Source: Isoetes taiwanensis (taxonomy: Eukaryota; Streptophyta; Lycopodiopsida; Isoetales; Isoetaceae). From it: a stretch of 64,000 nt of DNA. The notes beneath the pieces were generated by a model. That model did no database searches. It had not been told where the DNA came from and saw only the letters and a program-made list of their open reading frames with translations. The stretch spans positions 186,001-250,000 of the forward strand of contig JAJEKV010000055.1 of the NCBI GenBank assembly GCA_021234155.1. Direction: 5' to 3'. This document shows, piece after piece, positions 45,100 to 56,970 of this stretch (positions within the stretch are counted from its first letter, which is position 1; each line of letters opens with the position of its first letter). The position numbers and the translations under genes are program-made.

Positions 45100-46734
45100 G
45101 GGCAGCAGTACCTCCGCAGACAAGCCTAGCACTGGTCATTACTGAAGGGGATGTCATAATGGGCCTGCAACGCCTCGCTAATGGGAATGCAGTAGATTTG
45201 GATGGTATGCAGGCAGAGCTTCTCAAGTGGGCCGGGCCCCCAATGGTGCCGGTTCTCACAGCACTCTTCAACAGGGCATTGCAAGAAGGCTTCCCCCCGC
45301 ACTGGACTACCAGTAGAGTTGTGCCCATATACAAAGCAGGGGACCCCCACAGCCCAGCCAACTATCGTACCATTATGGTCAGTTCTGTCTTTGCCAAGTT
45401 GCTCGCCGGGATTCTTGAGCGGCGACCGACACTTTGGGCGAGGGATGGAGAAGTGCGGGCTCACGCCAGTGGCGGGGCTTCCGCCCGGCATTCTACTATT
45501 GACCATATCTTCACTCTGCGAACACTCATAGAGCTGGAATCAACGCCCAGAACCTGTCATTGTTGCTTTGTGGATTTTAGGAAAGGCTTTGGACCGCAGT
45601 GCCTCGGGATAAGTTGTGGGACAGATTGGAGACAATTTGGGGACCCCCGTCGACTTGCGAGAATGCTATATCTGATACTATCTGAGGCTTGCTCCTATTC
45701 GCCTTACATTGTCGGGGAGCCCGTTGTTAGTAGCATTGGGGTGCGCCGAGGGCTGCCCTCTATCCCCGGCGCTCTTCAAGCTTATACATTGACCAGCTAG
45801 AAGAATGGCTAGCTTGAGCAAGGGGAGGGGGGAGGCCGATTGATGCACCACATAATCCGGCAACTCATATATGCTTGATGATGTTGACCCGCTCACATAT
45901 ACCCGGAGGACATGCAATGCCACCTAGATGCTTTGGACACTTACGCCAATTCATTCGGCATGAGAGTTAACTTGGCCAAGACGAGGGTGTTGCTGGTCCC
46001 ATCATCCCAACACCACGCCTTCCCTCATTCACTTACCGGGGGGCAGGTAGTGGGAGGTGGCTCTCGATCTTATAAGTATTTGGGCATTGAGTTTTCTACT
46101 ACCACACTTTGGGATGCATCCATCGTTACTGGTCCTTCGCAAGCCGGAAAGCCTCAGATGCAATGCAAAACAACAAATACAAGGTAGAGTTGTATGCATG
46201 GGGTCACGCGCACACACTTGTTCGGGGCCTTGGTTGAACGGTCCTCCTCTATGGGGCGGTGTGGGGGCGATGATATCCCTCACCACTTGGAAGCGATCCG
46301 GAGCAGGTACGAAGGCCTTCTTGGCCCGGCACCGGGAGGAAATCCACGGTCCCCATATCAGATCTTGCTCCAGGAGAGACAGGCTTCCTTCCATTCTGAG
46401 AGGGGCTGCCTGGTGTCACATTATTTACTTCCGAAGGTGGTGGCTATGGATGAAGCCCGGCTGCCCAACCTTGCTTTGGCAGTGGCGATGGGCCCGCAGC
46501 GACTCAAAGCCTGCTGGAAAGACAAGCAAGCCCAGTGGTTCTCGCGATGGAATGTGCAGGCACACAGATGTGGACCAGTGCATACACACCGAACGCTGGC
46601 CCGCCTTTGAAGCAAGACTTGGATGCTTGCTTCATGGCCAAGCTTTGGGATGCAGAGGCCCTGTCACATGTCAAGGTGGCAAATTATCGACAGCAGGTTA
46701 ATCCCATGCTCACGAGGGGCCCACACCACTACCT
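45100..46734 (+). mobile_element. LINE copy B, 5' portion (split by the DNA transposon)
   Basis: The reading frame 45159-45800 gives G-L-Q-R-L-A-N-G, D-L-D-G-M-Q-A-E-L-L-K-W, P-I-Y-K-A-G-D-P, A-N-Y-R-T-I, H-S-T-I-D-H-I-F-T-L-R and F-V-D-F-R-K: the fingers and palm of a LINE reverse transcriptase. S-I-G-V-R-R-G-L-P follows. The YADD box near 45869-45880 is broken by an inserted base. The thumb and C-terminal region continue in shifted frames to D-A-C-F-M-A-K-L-W-D-A near 46620 and stop exactly at the transposon end 46734. Homology resumes at 58605. Confidence 0.88.
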
Positions 46735-46760
46735 GGGTGAAAGCATGTTGTAGTGGAACA
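46735..46760 (+). repeat. Left terminal inverted repeat
   Basis: 26 bp, an exact complement of 58579-58604. Including the adjacent T/A pair it would be 27 bp. Confidence 0.9.
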
Positions 46761-47313
46761 AAAACGTGCATTTTAGCACCACATTTTTGGGTGCTAAGTG
46801 TGGTGGGAACTACCGAATTTGTAGTGGGAGAGGGAGTTATTTTTTCAAAAATACACATGATTACTTATTCAAAATTTTGTCCTTTTCGGTCTTATTAGGG
46901 CTTATTCAGCAACGCATTAACGATCATTTTCCCTCAAAACTCGATCACGCTCCCTTAATCCGGCAAGACCATTTCTGATTCTGAATTTTCATTTTCCCTC
47001 AAAAACTCTGATCACGCTCCCTTAATCCGCCAAGACCATTTCTGATTTCTGGCAAGAAGATCGATCACCAAAAGGCTCTGATCATACCGGACTTGAATGC
47101 CACGGGATACACCTACAAGGAAATGTACAGGCAAGAAAAGCATCTTATGCCACACAAGAAGAAATCGAGTCTGTTTGGGGACCGAAAGTATTAGGAAAAT
47201 CCACTTACAGGTGGGTTGCATTCTAGATTCGGGGATGCCCATGATTCTCTGTTGTTTAGAATATTGTTTTGTTTCATCATGCAGGTTGAAGAATCTGAGC
47301 AAGGAGAGGTATA

Positions 47314-49955
47314 ATGAGCCTTTACAAAAAAATCACAGGCAGGAAGTGTGCCTGGGGAGGCATGGCCTCTGGACTATGGGCATTTGCGTGTTACCTTCAC
47401 ACAAAAGGAAAAGAAATAAACTGGTTGAGTTTCTGGCAACAGTTAAGAGAAAAAGGGTCTGAAGACTCTCCGTCCCAACGTAAGAGGAAGCATGCAAGCA
47501 TTTCAAATAGTGTGGAAGCAGAGCAACCTGCCACAGATGATGCTTCCTCTCTTGAAATGACTAGGCCACAATTCAAGCCTCCTCAAGCTGTAAGAAGAAT
47601 CTCGGGGAAAATCACTGAAAAAATAGGTACTTTTCAACCCTCTTCTTCTGGAACCACCATATGATGCAATTTAATATTGGAACTGTTATTTTCCAGCAAG
47701 GTCTAGCAAGCTTGAACAATCAGGTACACCACTTACTTCTTCATTTGGGTGTGTTGTGAGTTATGTGTAGGAAATTTGTGCTGCTAGTTTCGAGTTGTGG
47801 TGGATAATTTCAGTTCACAGTAGTATGTAGCTCCAAATGTGTTACAGGACAGTCATATGGTGCCAATTATATGTTAATAATGTAGTTTGTAGCATATGTA
47901 GTGTCACATATAGTACCAAACATGGTACCTTATCTGAATAGTGAATTGGCTTCCATATGTTTCTATACTTAGTGTCATATGTGATGTTAGATATGGTGAT
48001 ACTTGTGAATGGTGGATTGTCTGCCATATGTGGTGCCAACTGCTGCGCTAAATATTGCACCACGCTATCTGCCACATATGGGGTGGTGGATGCCTGCCGG
48101 ATGTGGTGCCTTCTTTGCATTGTGGTGCCACATGTGGTGTCTAATGTGGCACCACTATGGATCCACATTTTGCACCACATGTGGTGTCTTTGACGCCATT
48201 TGTGGTGCGAAGTAATGGATTGCCATATGTGGTGCCTTGGGTGCATTGTGGTGCCATAGGTGGTGTGTCATGTGGCACCAGTTTGGTGCCACATGCCACA
48301 CCACATGTGGTGAATATGACGCCACCCTGGTGCCACATGCCACACCACATGTGGTGAATATGACGCCATTTGTGGTGCAAAGTTTGTCATGATGTAAAGT
48401 GGTGCCTGTTGTGTCATGTGGTACTAACCTTGGATTACTTTCCAGTTGAATTCAACAGGACACTGGGAGAATGGATCAACTCTACAAGATCAGAAGTGAT
48501 TCAGTGTAAGGCAAGATCAGAAGTGATTCAGTGTAAGTCTGCTCAAGCTACTGAGGCACTTACAGGTGAGCACTTATAGGTAGCTTAGTTTACATGCTAA
48601 GGGCCTGATGTAAGGGACAGATGCCAATTAGGATTAGTGGACTTCCTAATCTTTCACCCTGGCTTAGTCTCTTTCGTTTGTCCTGTTTGATGTATCTAAT
48701 TTGCCCCTAGGATGAGGTAAGCTCACTCATTTTAGGTGGCCCTGGAATTAGATACATCAAGCAGAAACTCAAAAGAGTAAGCCTGGCTTAGTCTCCTTCG
48801 TTTTCTGTTTGATGTATCTAATTTGCCCCCTAGGATGACATCGCTCACTCAGGTGGCGAATTAGATACATCATGCAGGAAACTCGAAAAGGGAGTAAGCC
48901 CGACATAAAACAAGATCCTGGCTGGCTTAGTCTCTTTTGCTTCTCCTGTTTTGTGTATCTAAAGTGCCCCCAGGATTCTTTGAATGCGGATTCTTTGAAT
49001 CACCAATACCATCTTCCATGTCTTTCGGCCTCTTGAGGTACTTCATAACAAAATTCCTGGGGTGCTTAGTATAATTGTATTCTCATTGACAAATTTATGT
49101 TCACTTTGCGAGGATTTGTAATCCACATTGCATTGAGAATTCTTTGTCATGAATTTTTCAAACATGGGTACAAGCCTTAGGTGTGAGTAGGGAGGATCAA
49201 AAGCAACTTCAAGCCTCTTGAGGCACTTACAGTGTGAGCACTTATAGGTAGCTTAGTTTACATTCTAAGGGGCGATGTAAGGGACGGATGCCAATTGGGA
49301 TTATCACCCTGGCTTAGTCTCTTTCGTTTATCCTGTTTGATGTGTCTAATTTGCCCCCTAGGATGAGGTCGCTCACTCATTTTAGGTGGCGAATTAGATA
49401 CATCAAGCGAGGAAACTCAAAAAGAGTAAGCGGAGCTTAGTCTCCTTAGTTTTCGTTTTGATGTATCTAATTTGCCCCTAGGATGACATCGGCTCACTTT
49501 CGGTGGCTTAATTAGATACATCAACGAAAACTTCGAAAAGGGAGTAAGCCCGACATAAACAAGATCCTGGCTGGCTTAGTCTCTTTTGCTTCTCCTGTTT
49601 TGTGTATCTAAAGTGCCAAGTCAAGTCAAGCTCCAGTAGGTGCTCCACACCAATCTGCCAAATCAGCGGATGCATCGGGTTATGATCTCGAACAAATCGT
49701 TTGGTGAATGTAAGTCACAAGGTAACTTCAACCTTTTGTGCTGTCTTCTTCTTTTAATTTGACCCATATAGTTACCAAATCTCATTAAATTTTTGCAGCT
49801 GGAAGTGTCTCGGAGAAAAAGCAAAAAGCAGAATTCAAGCAAAAGACACCTCCAAGACATTCGGAAGCATATATGTGTCTTGCTATATGTGTCTTTGTAA
49901 AGCATGTTGTGGCTCTTGATAATCTGAGACTTGGACATACTATCCCAATGCAAAG
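47314..49955 (+). CDS. Second transposon gene, multi-exon, function unknown (3' end not found)
   Basis: The start ATG at 47314 has an in-frame TGA 15 bases upstream. Exons with GT-AG borders are 47314-47626, 47697-47723, 48446-48565 and 49799-49955. The first three junctions are all phase 1 and the joined frame stays open. The last exon ends ATG-CAA-AG before GTGAGT in phase 2, so more exons must follow. The product is basic (S-Q-R-K-R-K-H near residue 60; K-K-Q-K-A-E-F-K-Q-K in the last exon), with a Ser/Glu segment and a 23-bp coding duplication at 48484-48531. I recognise no domain. It runs toward the transposase gene. By analogy with two-gene transposons it may encode a DNA-binding partner, which is inference. 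Another frame of exon 1 is also open but stops at 47462. Confidence 0.5.
47955..48420. repeat. Minisatellite of CACCACATGTGGTG words, intron 2 of the plus-strand gene
   Basis: ATGTGGTGCC and its complement recur about 20 times, often as the palindrome CACCACATGTGGTG. One stretch is duplicated exactly: GTGGTGCCACATGCCACACC and what follows it, near 48289 and 48329. Frames on both strands are repeat artefacts. Confidence 0.85.
48553..49612. repeat. Duplicated fold-back unit, intron 3 of the plus-strand gene
   Basis: About 400 bp starting GAGGCACTTACAG is present twice, at 48553-48970 and 49220-49612 (offset 667 bp). Each copy contains two inverted pairs: a left arm GGCTTAGTCTC...GATGTATCTAATTTGCCCC and a right arm GGCGAATTAGATACATCA...GAGTAAGCC, plus an extra left arm. 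The first copy includes the exon-3 splice donor, so the duplication copied an exon edge. Confidence 0.8.
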
Positions 49956-50289
49956 GTGAGTTCATAAATTTGAAGGTATTACTCATCAATGTGAGGCCTG
50001 ATATGTTTGTTGCGAGGGTGTACCAATTTCTAGTTTGCGGTTTGTTGGACACGCGAGAATGATGATTGATGTTGTGAAGCCACGATTCTTTGTAGTAATG
50101 AAGGCGAGGTTAATGGATCAATAGATCTTTACTTGTAATCACATGTTTGTATTATTGTAACCAAAGAGGTTATTCTTGTAACCTATTCTTTCATTGACAC
50201 TCTAATGTACATTGTTGTATACTATTGTATACAATAGACTTTTTACGGCTGACGAGCAACACTCACGGTGGAGTTCAAATCTCGGAAGA

Positions 50290-51010
50290 AATTGATGTAT
50301 TCAAAGATTCATGACAATGTGGTGTTACATGTCGTGATAGATGTGGTGATGCAAATGGTGCATGTGGTGAATCATGTAGTGCGTTTGGTGAACCATGTGG
50401 TGAATCATGTGGTGAATCATAGGTGGCATCTTTGGAGCTTCGTGGCATGTTGGAGCCTAGGTGGCATGTTTGAGCCACCTTGGCGTGTTGAGCCTAGGTG
50501 GCATATTGGAGCCACCTTGGCATGCTTGAGCCTTTACATGACCTTTGTTACATGTTTGACTTTCATTGACCAACATGTTTGGTGATGCAAATGGTGCATG
50601 TGGTGAATCATGTGGTGAATCATAGGTGGCATGTTGGAGCTTACGTGGCATGTTGGAGCCTAGGTGGCATGTTTGGCGACCTTGGCATGTTGGAGCCTAG
50701 GTGGCATATTTGAGCCACCTTGGCATGCTTGAGCCTTTACATGACCTTTGTTACATGTTTGACTTCCATTGACCAACATGTTTGGTGATGCAAATGGTGC
50801 ATGTGGTGGATCATGTGGTGCATTTGGTGAATCATGTGGTGAATCATGTGGTGAATCATAGGTGGCATGTTGGGGCTTACGTGGCATGTTGGAGCCTAGG
50901 TGGCATGTTTGAGCCACCTTGGCATGTTGGAGCCTAGGTGGCATGCTTTCGGTCTATGTGGCATGCTTGACCCTTTATTGTGGCATGTTGGAGCCTAGGT
51001 GGCATGCATG
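50290..51010. repeat. Higher-order minisatellite, GTGGTGAATCAT and GGTGGCATGTTGGAGCC
   Basis: Three tandem blocks start with GGTGATGCAAATGGTGCATG at about 50345, 50581 and 50784 (periods 236 and 203). Each block has short ATGTGGTGAATC repeats, then 26-bp-type repeats of TTGGAGCCTAGGTGGCATG, then a unique GACCTTTGTTACATGTTTGA part. Confidence 0.85.
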
Positions 51011-51019
51011 CAAACGTCC

Positions 51020-51640
51020 CTTTCCTCTTCTGCCTCATTCCCAAAATCGTATGGATGCCTACGATTTGCATCCCTTTTATTCCCAAAATTCTGTCCTGCA
51101 GCTTCATTCCGTCCCCATCGTCTATTCCGCCATCTCCTTCACTCCTTCCCCATTCCGTCCATCTCCTTCACTTCCGCCATGGCCAAGTTCAAGACTACAC
51201 TCGCGGGAACACTATCCCGGCCATTGTGCTCGCTCCCTTCAGCGGACGCGGTCAGAATCCGTGGCTTCTGCGGAGGATCCGTCTCTTCCTCCACCGGAGG
51301 AGGCCGCCCGATTCTGATGGTGGCCAAGTTCACTCCACCAGAGGTGGGAAGCTCATCATGGATCATCAGGCGCCGGCCGTTGCGGGTGCTTTCAGTGGGT
51401 GCATGCGGGTTATGATGGCGAGGGGCGACTCCTCGAAATGAAGATGTATGCTGAGGGGCGACCTCCATATAGAGCTCAAGATGGCCCCTTTGATTAGTTT
51501 AGATTTGTATTGTAATCCCTGGTTTCAATTTTTTTGGCAATAGTCCTTGTGACTATTCTTTGTAAAAGCTTTTCATTAATGAGAACTTGTTTTGCAATAG
51601 TCCTTGTTTTGCAATAGAACTTGTTTTGCTTTAAGCATTC
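51020..51640 (+). CDS. Probable captured host gene fragment, 78-residue frame at 51179-51415
   Basis: After a pyrimidine-rich leader (51020-51178, typical of a plant 5' UTR), an ATG in good context (GCCATGGCC, 51179) opens 78 codons. The N-terminus is basic and hydroxylated (K-F-K-T-T-L-A-G-T-L-S-R) like an organelle transit peptide. Further on it reads G-G-R-P-I-L-M-V and I-I-R-R-R-P-L-R-V. The stop is followed by T-rich sequence with plant-3'-UTR character to about 51640. The base composition differs from the minisatellite on its left. I infer a host transcript or exon captured by the transposon; the parent gene is not recognised. Confidence 0.35.
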
Positions 51641-52044
51641 TCTGAGTTTCCACTTTGTTCTTTTCGGTTAATTTGAACTTTTGTCATTAATTATAAAATG
51701 CAAACAAGGAATTTGAAGGTGCGAGAATCTATGATACGCACACTAACAAAATATGGTAACCATTTCGACCAAATAGGAAAATATGAGATGGGTGGCTCGG
51801 GTTCAAAAGAAATAGAGTTCAAAAAAGCGAAAAGAAAAACCACGGAATTCCACGAAGCAAAAGTTAGTGGCCTTGCAAGAATCTTTGCACAAAAGCGAGC
51901 TCAATGAATTTTGGCCTCATATCAATTCGGGGGACCTAATTTGGGATCCATATATTCTTTGTCACCAAAATCGGTCAAGATACTATCGGGAATCACGAGA
52001 GCCATTCCATTTTCGGCCGGGTCAAAAATGGTCAATGCCCCCGG

Positions 52045-52125
52045 CTGATTATGGTGACATCGTGGTGAAATTTGTGGTGAAAAATGTGGTGAAAAGCTGT
52101 GGTGAAGGTTGTGGTGATGCAAACG
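52045..52125 (+). repeat. Short GTGGTGAAA repeat
   Basis: GTGGTGAAATTTGTGGTGAA and relatives, six units, same word as the element's other minisatellites. Confidence 0.75.
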
Positions 52126-52257
52126 TTGTTTTTATATTTCAAAGGGAGAAAAATACATATGGATATCTACCACACCCGGTAGAATAGTTCATACTTCTTA
52201 TGAAATGAAGTATGCAGAAAAATCAGGGAAAACTATAACCCTGAGCTTCTAGTATTA

Positions 52258-52545
52258 TCAAAATGCATTAGAGATATAATAATAGCTGTTTTGAAGGTTA
52301 ATGATGACATCTGATTCTTGGGCCTCAATCAGATCCTGCATTGTGAGATCTGTAACTCTTGTTCTTCCAAGTATGTCCAAGATTTCATCAAGTTTTTCTG
52401 CTGAATAGTTGGTGAAATCCAGCAACACTAAAACATGAGCTTCTCGTTTCTGCTCCCACTTATGATACAGATTCACAAAGTATTGTCTCAGGTTGTTGTG
52501 TCTCCATGCGGTGGCTTTGTTGAGCACTTTTAATGGCTGAAGCAT
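52258..52545 (-). CDS. Unrecognised 95-residue frame in the transposon
   Basis: An ATG at 52545-52543 opens a frame of good protein-like composition: R-Q-Y-F-V-N-L-Y-H-K-W-E-Q-K-R-E, then V-L-V-L-L-D-F-T-N-Y-S-A-E-K-L-D-E-I-L, ending Y-Y-Y-I-S-N-A-F. A hydrophobic strand followed by a predicted helix suggests a folded domain. It could be an exon of a third transposon gene or of captured DNA. No family is recognised. Confidence 0.3.
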   Translation of the reverse strand: MLQPLKVLNKATAWRHNNLRQYFVNLYHKWEQKREAHVLVLLDFTNYSAEKLDEILDILGRTRVTDLTMQDLIEAQESDVIINLQNSYYYISNAF

Positions 52546-53224
52546 GGATCATTTCCTGCTTTAGTTCGATGAACATATCCTCTTCCTCAAGCATGGGGGA
52601 GGCTGCGAACTCATCCTCGAGAATGTCGAACCACGTCGGTTTGCACCAGCTCTGTTAAGTCTCCGCATGCATCACGTGTAAAACAACATCATTAGTAATA
52701 AGAAAGGCAACCGCCTATCAACGCCTTGGCTTCTAATTCTTTAAGCCCATCGAGGAATTAACCTATGTTTTAAGCCTAGAATACCTCGAATTCATGGGTC
52801 CTCCGCTCCTCTAATATCGCCTCTGTTCTGGTTTATTTGCTCCGGTATAGGTCTTACGAGATGCAGCGCATTTGAACTGGCGAAATTGTTTTGTGCCGTG
52901 TTCTCCTTCGTTTTCTTCCGCCATATTTGGATCGGGATAAGCCAATGTGCGCATGCAAAACTAGATTTAGGGTTTCCCTCAATCTTTCTGCCTGACCACT
53001 TTTGAATGATTGAACTTGCATTTGATGTAATGATTTCCGGTGGTGGGTTTCATCATGTGTTTCTCTGTCCCATTCCGTTCATCCTTAATGTAATTTTTAC
53101 GTGTGTCACTTTCACCTGTCAATTAAGCGGTAAAGATTGAAGAGTGAAGATTTATATTAAACATATAAAATGATTACATAAGGTTACATTTCAGATTATA
53201 TACACTTGTTTTCATTCACGTGGG

Positions 53225-54160
53225 TCTATCAAAAGAGATCACGGGTCCGGCTCCTCCTCGTCATCTTCTATGATCACCGGATCGGTGGCCACCCGGGTCA
53301 GCTTTTGACCTATTTGCTCCCATTCGGAGGAAAGCAAAAACCATAATGGTGGAGTGTTACCAACAGAATAGCGGCTTCTCCATGTCCATCTGCAAGGCCT
53401 TGTGATGATAGTACATATCCACGAAGTGAAGGAATTGGTCCCTCTGTAAACAACCTATCATAACAAAAGAGGAACTTTTGTTTTAGCGTAAAAGGCTTGG
53501 TAGCCATTAAGCGAGAAAAGGTCTCAACCTTTGCAGATCTGGTCAATAGTATGAGGAACGGGCCAAAGATCTTTGGTGTGTAAAAATTTGATGGAAGGCT
53601 GAGTAAGTTGAGAGATGCGGGGGCTGTGGTGTACAATTCAACCTCTGGTGAGAGTTTTCAGCATTTACGTGGTCATATTCTCATCAGGGTGAATAGAGTA
53701 ATTTCTGTATCTGAGCATGTCCATCCATTCCGCATGGCTGAAAATCGGGACAGCACGCCCTAGGTATTATGGGCTCTTCTTCTCCGGTCACATTGTCCCA
53801 TTCAGGCACTCCATCGTTTTTGCAAAGATCCAAGAGGTGAAGTTGGCCATGTCTGCTGTAGTAGCTGCTGTAAGCTGTAAACTGTAAACTGCTTCCCACC
53901 ACCAGAAGAACGTAAATCAGAACCGCTTCCCAAGGACCCTTTTATCAAAACTATGCGCTCGAGCCCCTTGTAATTGCTATGAATAAACTTCGAACTGGGG
54001 GAGCAAGAAGAATGGCATCTCGGCCTTTTGGGTTGCCCGAGGTCATTAATTTTCGCCATCCCATAATGATTTTTCGGCACGGGTCCCCCCAAAGGATGAT
54101 GAGAGGAATTGATGGGACCGAGAGAATTTAAGGAAAAGGAAAGTATTTCAAGAGAAAAAG
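53225..54160 (-). other. Coding-like remnants, possible third gene of the transposon
   Basis: Minus-strand blocks look protein-like but break into frames: K-N-D-G-V-P-E-W-D-N-V-T-G-E-E-E-P-I-I near 53800, R-L-M-A-T-K-P-F-T-L-K-Q-K-F near 53500, and an acidic tail V-I-I-E-D-D-E-E-E-P-D-P before TGA near 53240. The tail is what one expects at a protein C-terminus. Exons cannot be resolved by eye. Confidence 0.25.
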
Positions 54161-54204
54161 CATTCGTGGAAGGATCTATCATTGGTTCGAGAAGAGAAGA
54201 CGAG

Positions 54205-54305
54205 AAAGTGAAACACGTGGTGAAACATGTAGTGAAACACATGTGTCACCACATGTGGTGAAACACATGTGGTGAAACATGTGGTGAAACATGTGGTGAA
54301 CCTGG
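54205..54305. repeat. GTGGTGAAACAT minisatellite next to the transposase stop
   Basis: About nine units of GTGGTGAAACATGTGGTG, including one inverted join (CACATGTGTCACCACATGTG). Confidence 0.85.
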
Positions 54306-56404
54306 GGCATGTTACATCAGGGACATCAAAATACAATTACATATTACATCAGAAGCAAACATATTACATTGAAACAAGGGACATCAAAATACAATTGAGC
54401 ATGGAATTGAGTTTCTTATATTATTCCCAAACAAGGCAAGACACAACAACATATTCAAAATTTTGAATCATTTTCTAACCTGTAAGAATGTGTTCGGCTA
54501 TTCTTCATCGGACATGCTATCTTCATCGAGATAAAACCTCGGGCAAGTTTTCTAGAATCTTTTCCTCATCACTTTTGGTCTAGCGTAAGCAGTTCGAGCA
54601 CCTTTCTTGATCTGCTACATGGGAACTCGAATAGCACAAATTTGAGTAGAGAATACAAGTGACTTTGGCTCGTTTGTCAACAACTCATACATCACCTTTG
54701 ACGGAGGCTTCTTTCTATAGTAAATGCCCTCCACAGCGGTTTCACCTCTCATAAACAAGTTTCCGTTCGCTTGAAGTCATTTTCAACTTCAAATTTTGGC
54801 TTAGTGCATAGCAACATCAAAATACAAAATCCTCCTCGTTCCCTTTAGGTGCGCGCAAGCTGCAAAAGTCGTCTCCTTCTCTAAGTGTACGCAAGTACAT
54901 TTTGCCAAGGTTGAGTATAGTGGCACTGGTAGACTTGCGGGTCTCTTCCACATCCGCATGAACATTGGAGGATGGTTCAACGACTACAAGGTCCCATTCA
55001 TCTACATACAATTCGTTCTCACACATGTCCCATTTTCCATCCAAACAATTCTTTGCAAAAACATGATAGCTTTCGGGTATGTACACGTGTGTTGGATTTC
55101 TGTCTTTGAATCCATGGACTGAATGAATTTGCTGGTTTACCGGAATTGTCTCTGCACCCCAAGCCTTTTTTCTGTTGATATCCTCGGGTTTTATTTCTTA
55201 AGTATCTCGAACTTTTCTTCCATTTTGGTCCCCTCGGATGTACCACATTGAAATTGTTTTTTACGCAATTTTCACCACATCATGGGCATTATCTAGTTTA
55301 ATGTCGGGATGTTTAAGTTGTAGACCTCGTATCCATCTTTTCAATTCTGCTGCCTTCCCATCATGTTCACCTTTTCCATGGTTTGATCAAAAAGTTCCAC
55401 ATCATGTTGACCTCGTATCCTGGTTGTACCTTCCAACAAAATAAAATGATCAAATTTGCTTTGAATTGTGATGCGACACCATCTGAAAATACATAGTCTT
55501 TGTTTGGGGACATTGCCTTTTTGCTTTAAGTACTCAAAATGTTTCATAAAACAATGTTGAACAAAAAGTGTGTCATGTTCCTATCATCCAGACACATAGT
55601 AGTGTGTTTCCTTCTCAATGGTGTACATACGTGGATCAACACGATAGGTTATTTGAACAAATATAGTTATCGGTTGTTGACCCAAATAAGCATGGGTGAA
55701 CTTCATTCTGCTCCTTAAAAGTATAATTCTCTGCGAAGTCAACCACGGATAGGTAAGCATCTCGGGCAAGTTATCAAGGAGTTCTTTATGCGGCCCTTTT
55801 GCCACTTATATCCGAAGTTGTGTAAAGGAAAATTTGGAAGCTTCTCCAACATTTTGTTCACTGGTGGAAGACTTGCGGTTTCATTGTGTTGGTGAGCGAG
55901 CTTAGACTTCTTCTTTGCCATCTCGAATCTGAGTTTTTTCATAGTCTAGGTATTCCCACTTCACCATGCCACTATCACTAGATTGTTCATGTGGGCGGAT
56001 AGGGAACTTCTTAATCCCACTCTTTACACTCACCCGAATGCATTCCCTCTTATGGTAAGGTTGGAAGCTAGTTTTCTCACATAAAATTCCCGCCCACGGA
56101 CTTCTTGTGCTACTTATTTTGTATTCGGGCATACTGCATTCACCATATATGTCGACACCAAAGGCGACAAGTGCATTTGCAGCTTTTGGGTGCTTAGTTC
56201 TCATACTATTGAAGCCATCTATTAGCATCTCGCATTCTAACATGGTATATCAAAGCACAACTATTGAAGTCCTTTAATTTTACAACAAACCATGGTTTCA
56301 GCTTTTCAAACATCCTCTGTTTGATCATAACACTAGGATGTTCCGTCTTGAATTTCCTGAACAATTGCAACTGCAAGGAAGATAACAAGGTGATTAGCAT
56401 ATTT

Positions 56405-56970
56405 ATTGCACACTACATTTTCCACCACACTAGGCACCACATAGCATATATTACAGACATTCATCTTACACCTCCTTATTCACCACACTAGGCACCACAA
56501 CGCATATATTACATAATTTATTGTACACCATATTTTTCACCACACTAGGCACCACATAGCATATATTACAGACATTCATCTTACACCTCGTTATTCACCA
56601 CACTAGGCACCACATAGAATATATTCTGACATTCATTTTACACCATATTTTTTCACCACACTAGGCACCACACTAGGGCACCACTGGCACCACACTAGAC
56701 ACCACACTAGGCACCACACCATGTTATTCACCACACTAGGGACCACATAGCATATATTACAGCATTTATTTTATACCATGTTATTCACCACACTAGGCAC
56801 CACATAGCATATATTACAGCATGTATTTTACACCATGTTATTCACCACACTAGGCACCACAAAGCATATATTGTGACATTTATTTCACACCACGTGCCTC
56901 ACTACAAAGAACAACCACATATCACAAGCAATCACTAACCACATACCACATACCACATTAACAATAAAAA
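56405..56970. repeat. 55-61-bp minisatellite, about eight units, in a transposase intron
   Basis: Units start CACCACACTAGGCACCACA near 56424, 56485, 56540, 56597, 56657, 56728, 56788 and 56843. Most are followed by TAGCATATATTACAGACATT. It lies between a GT donor at 56998 and a TTGCAG acceptor at 56371 (minus strand). Confidence 0.88.

Noticed and set aside
50268-50944. Frames rich in S-P-H-D or M-V-H-V-V-N-H
   Set aside because: Open because of the GTGGTGAATCAT minisatellite.
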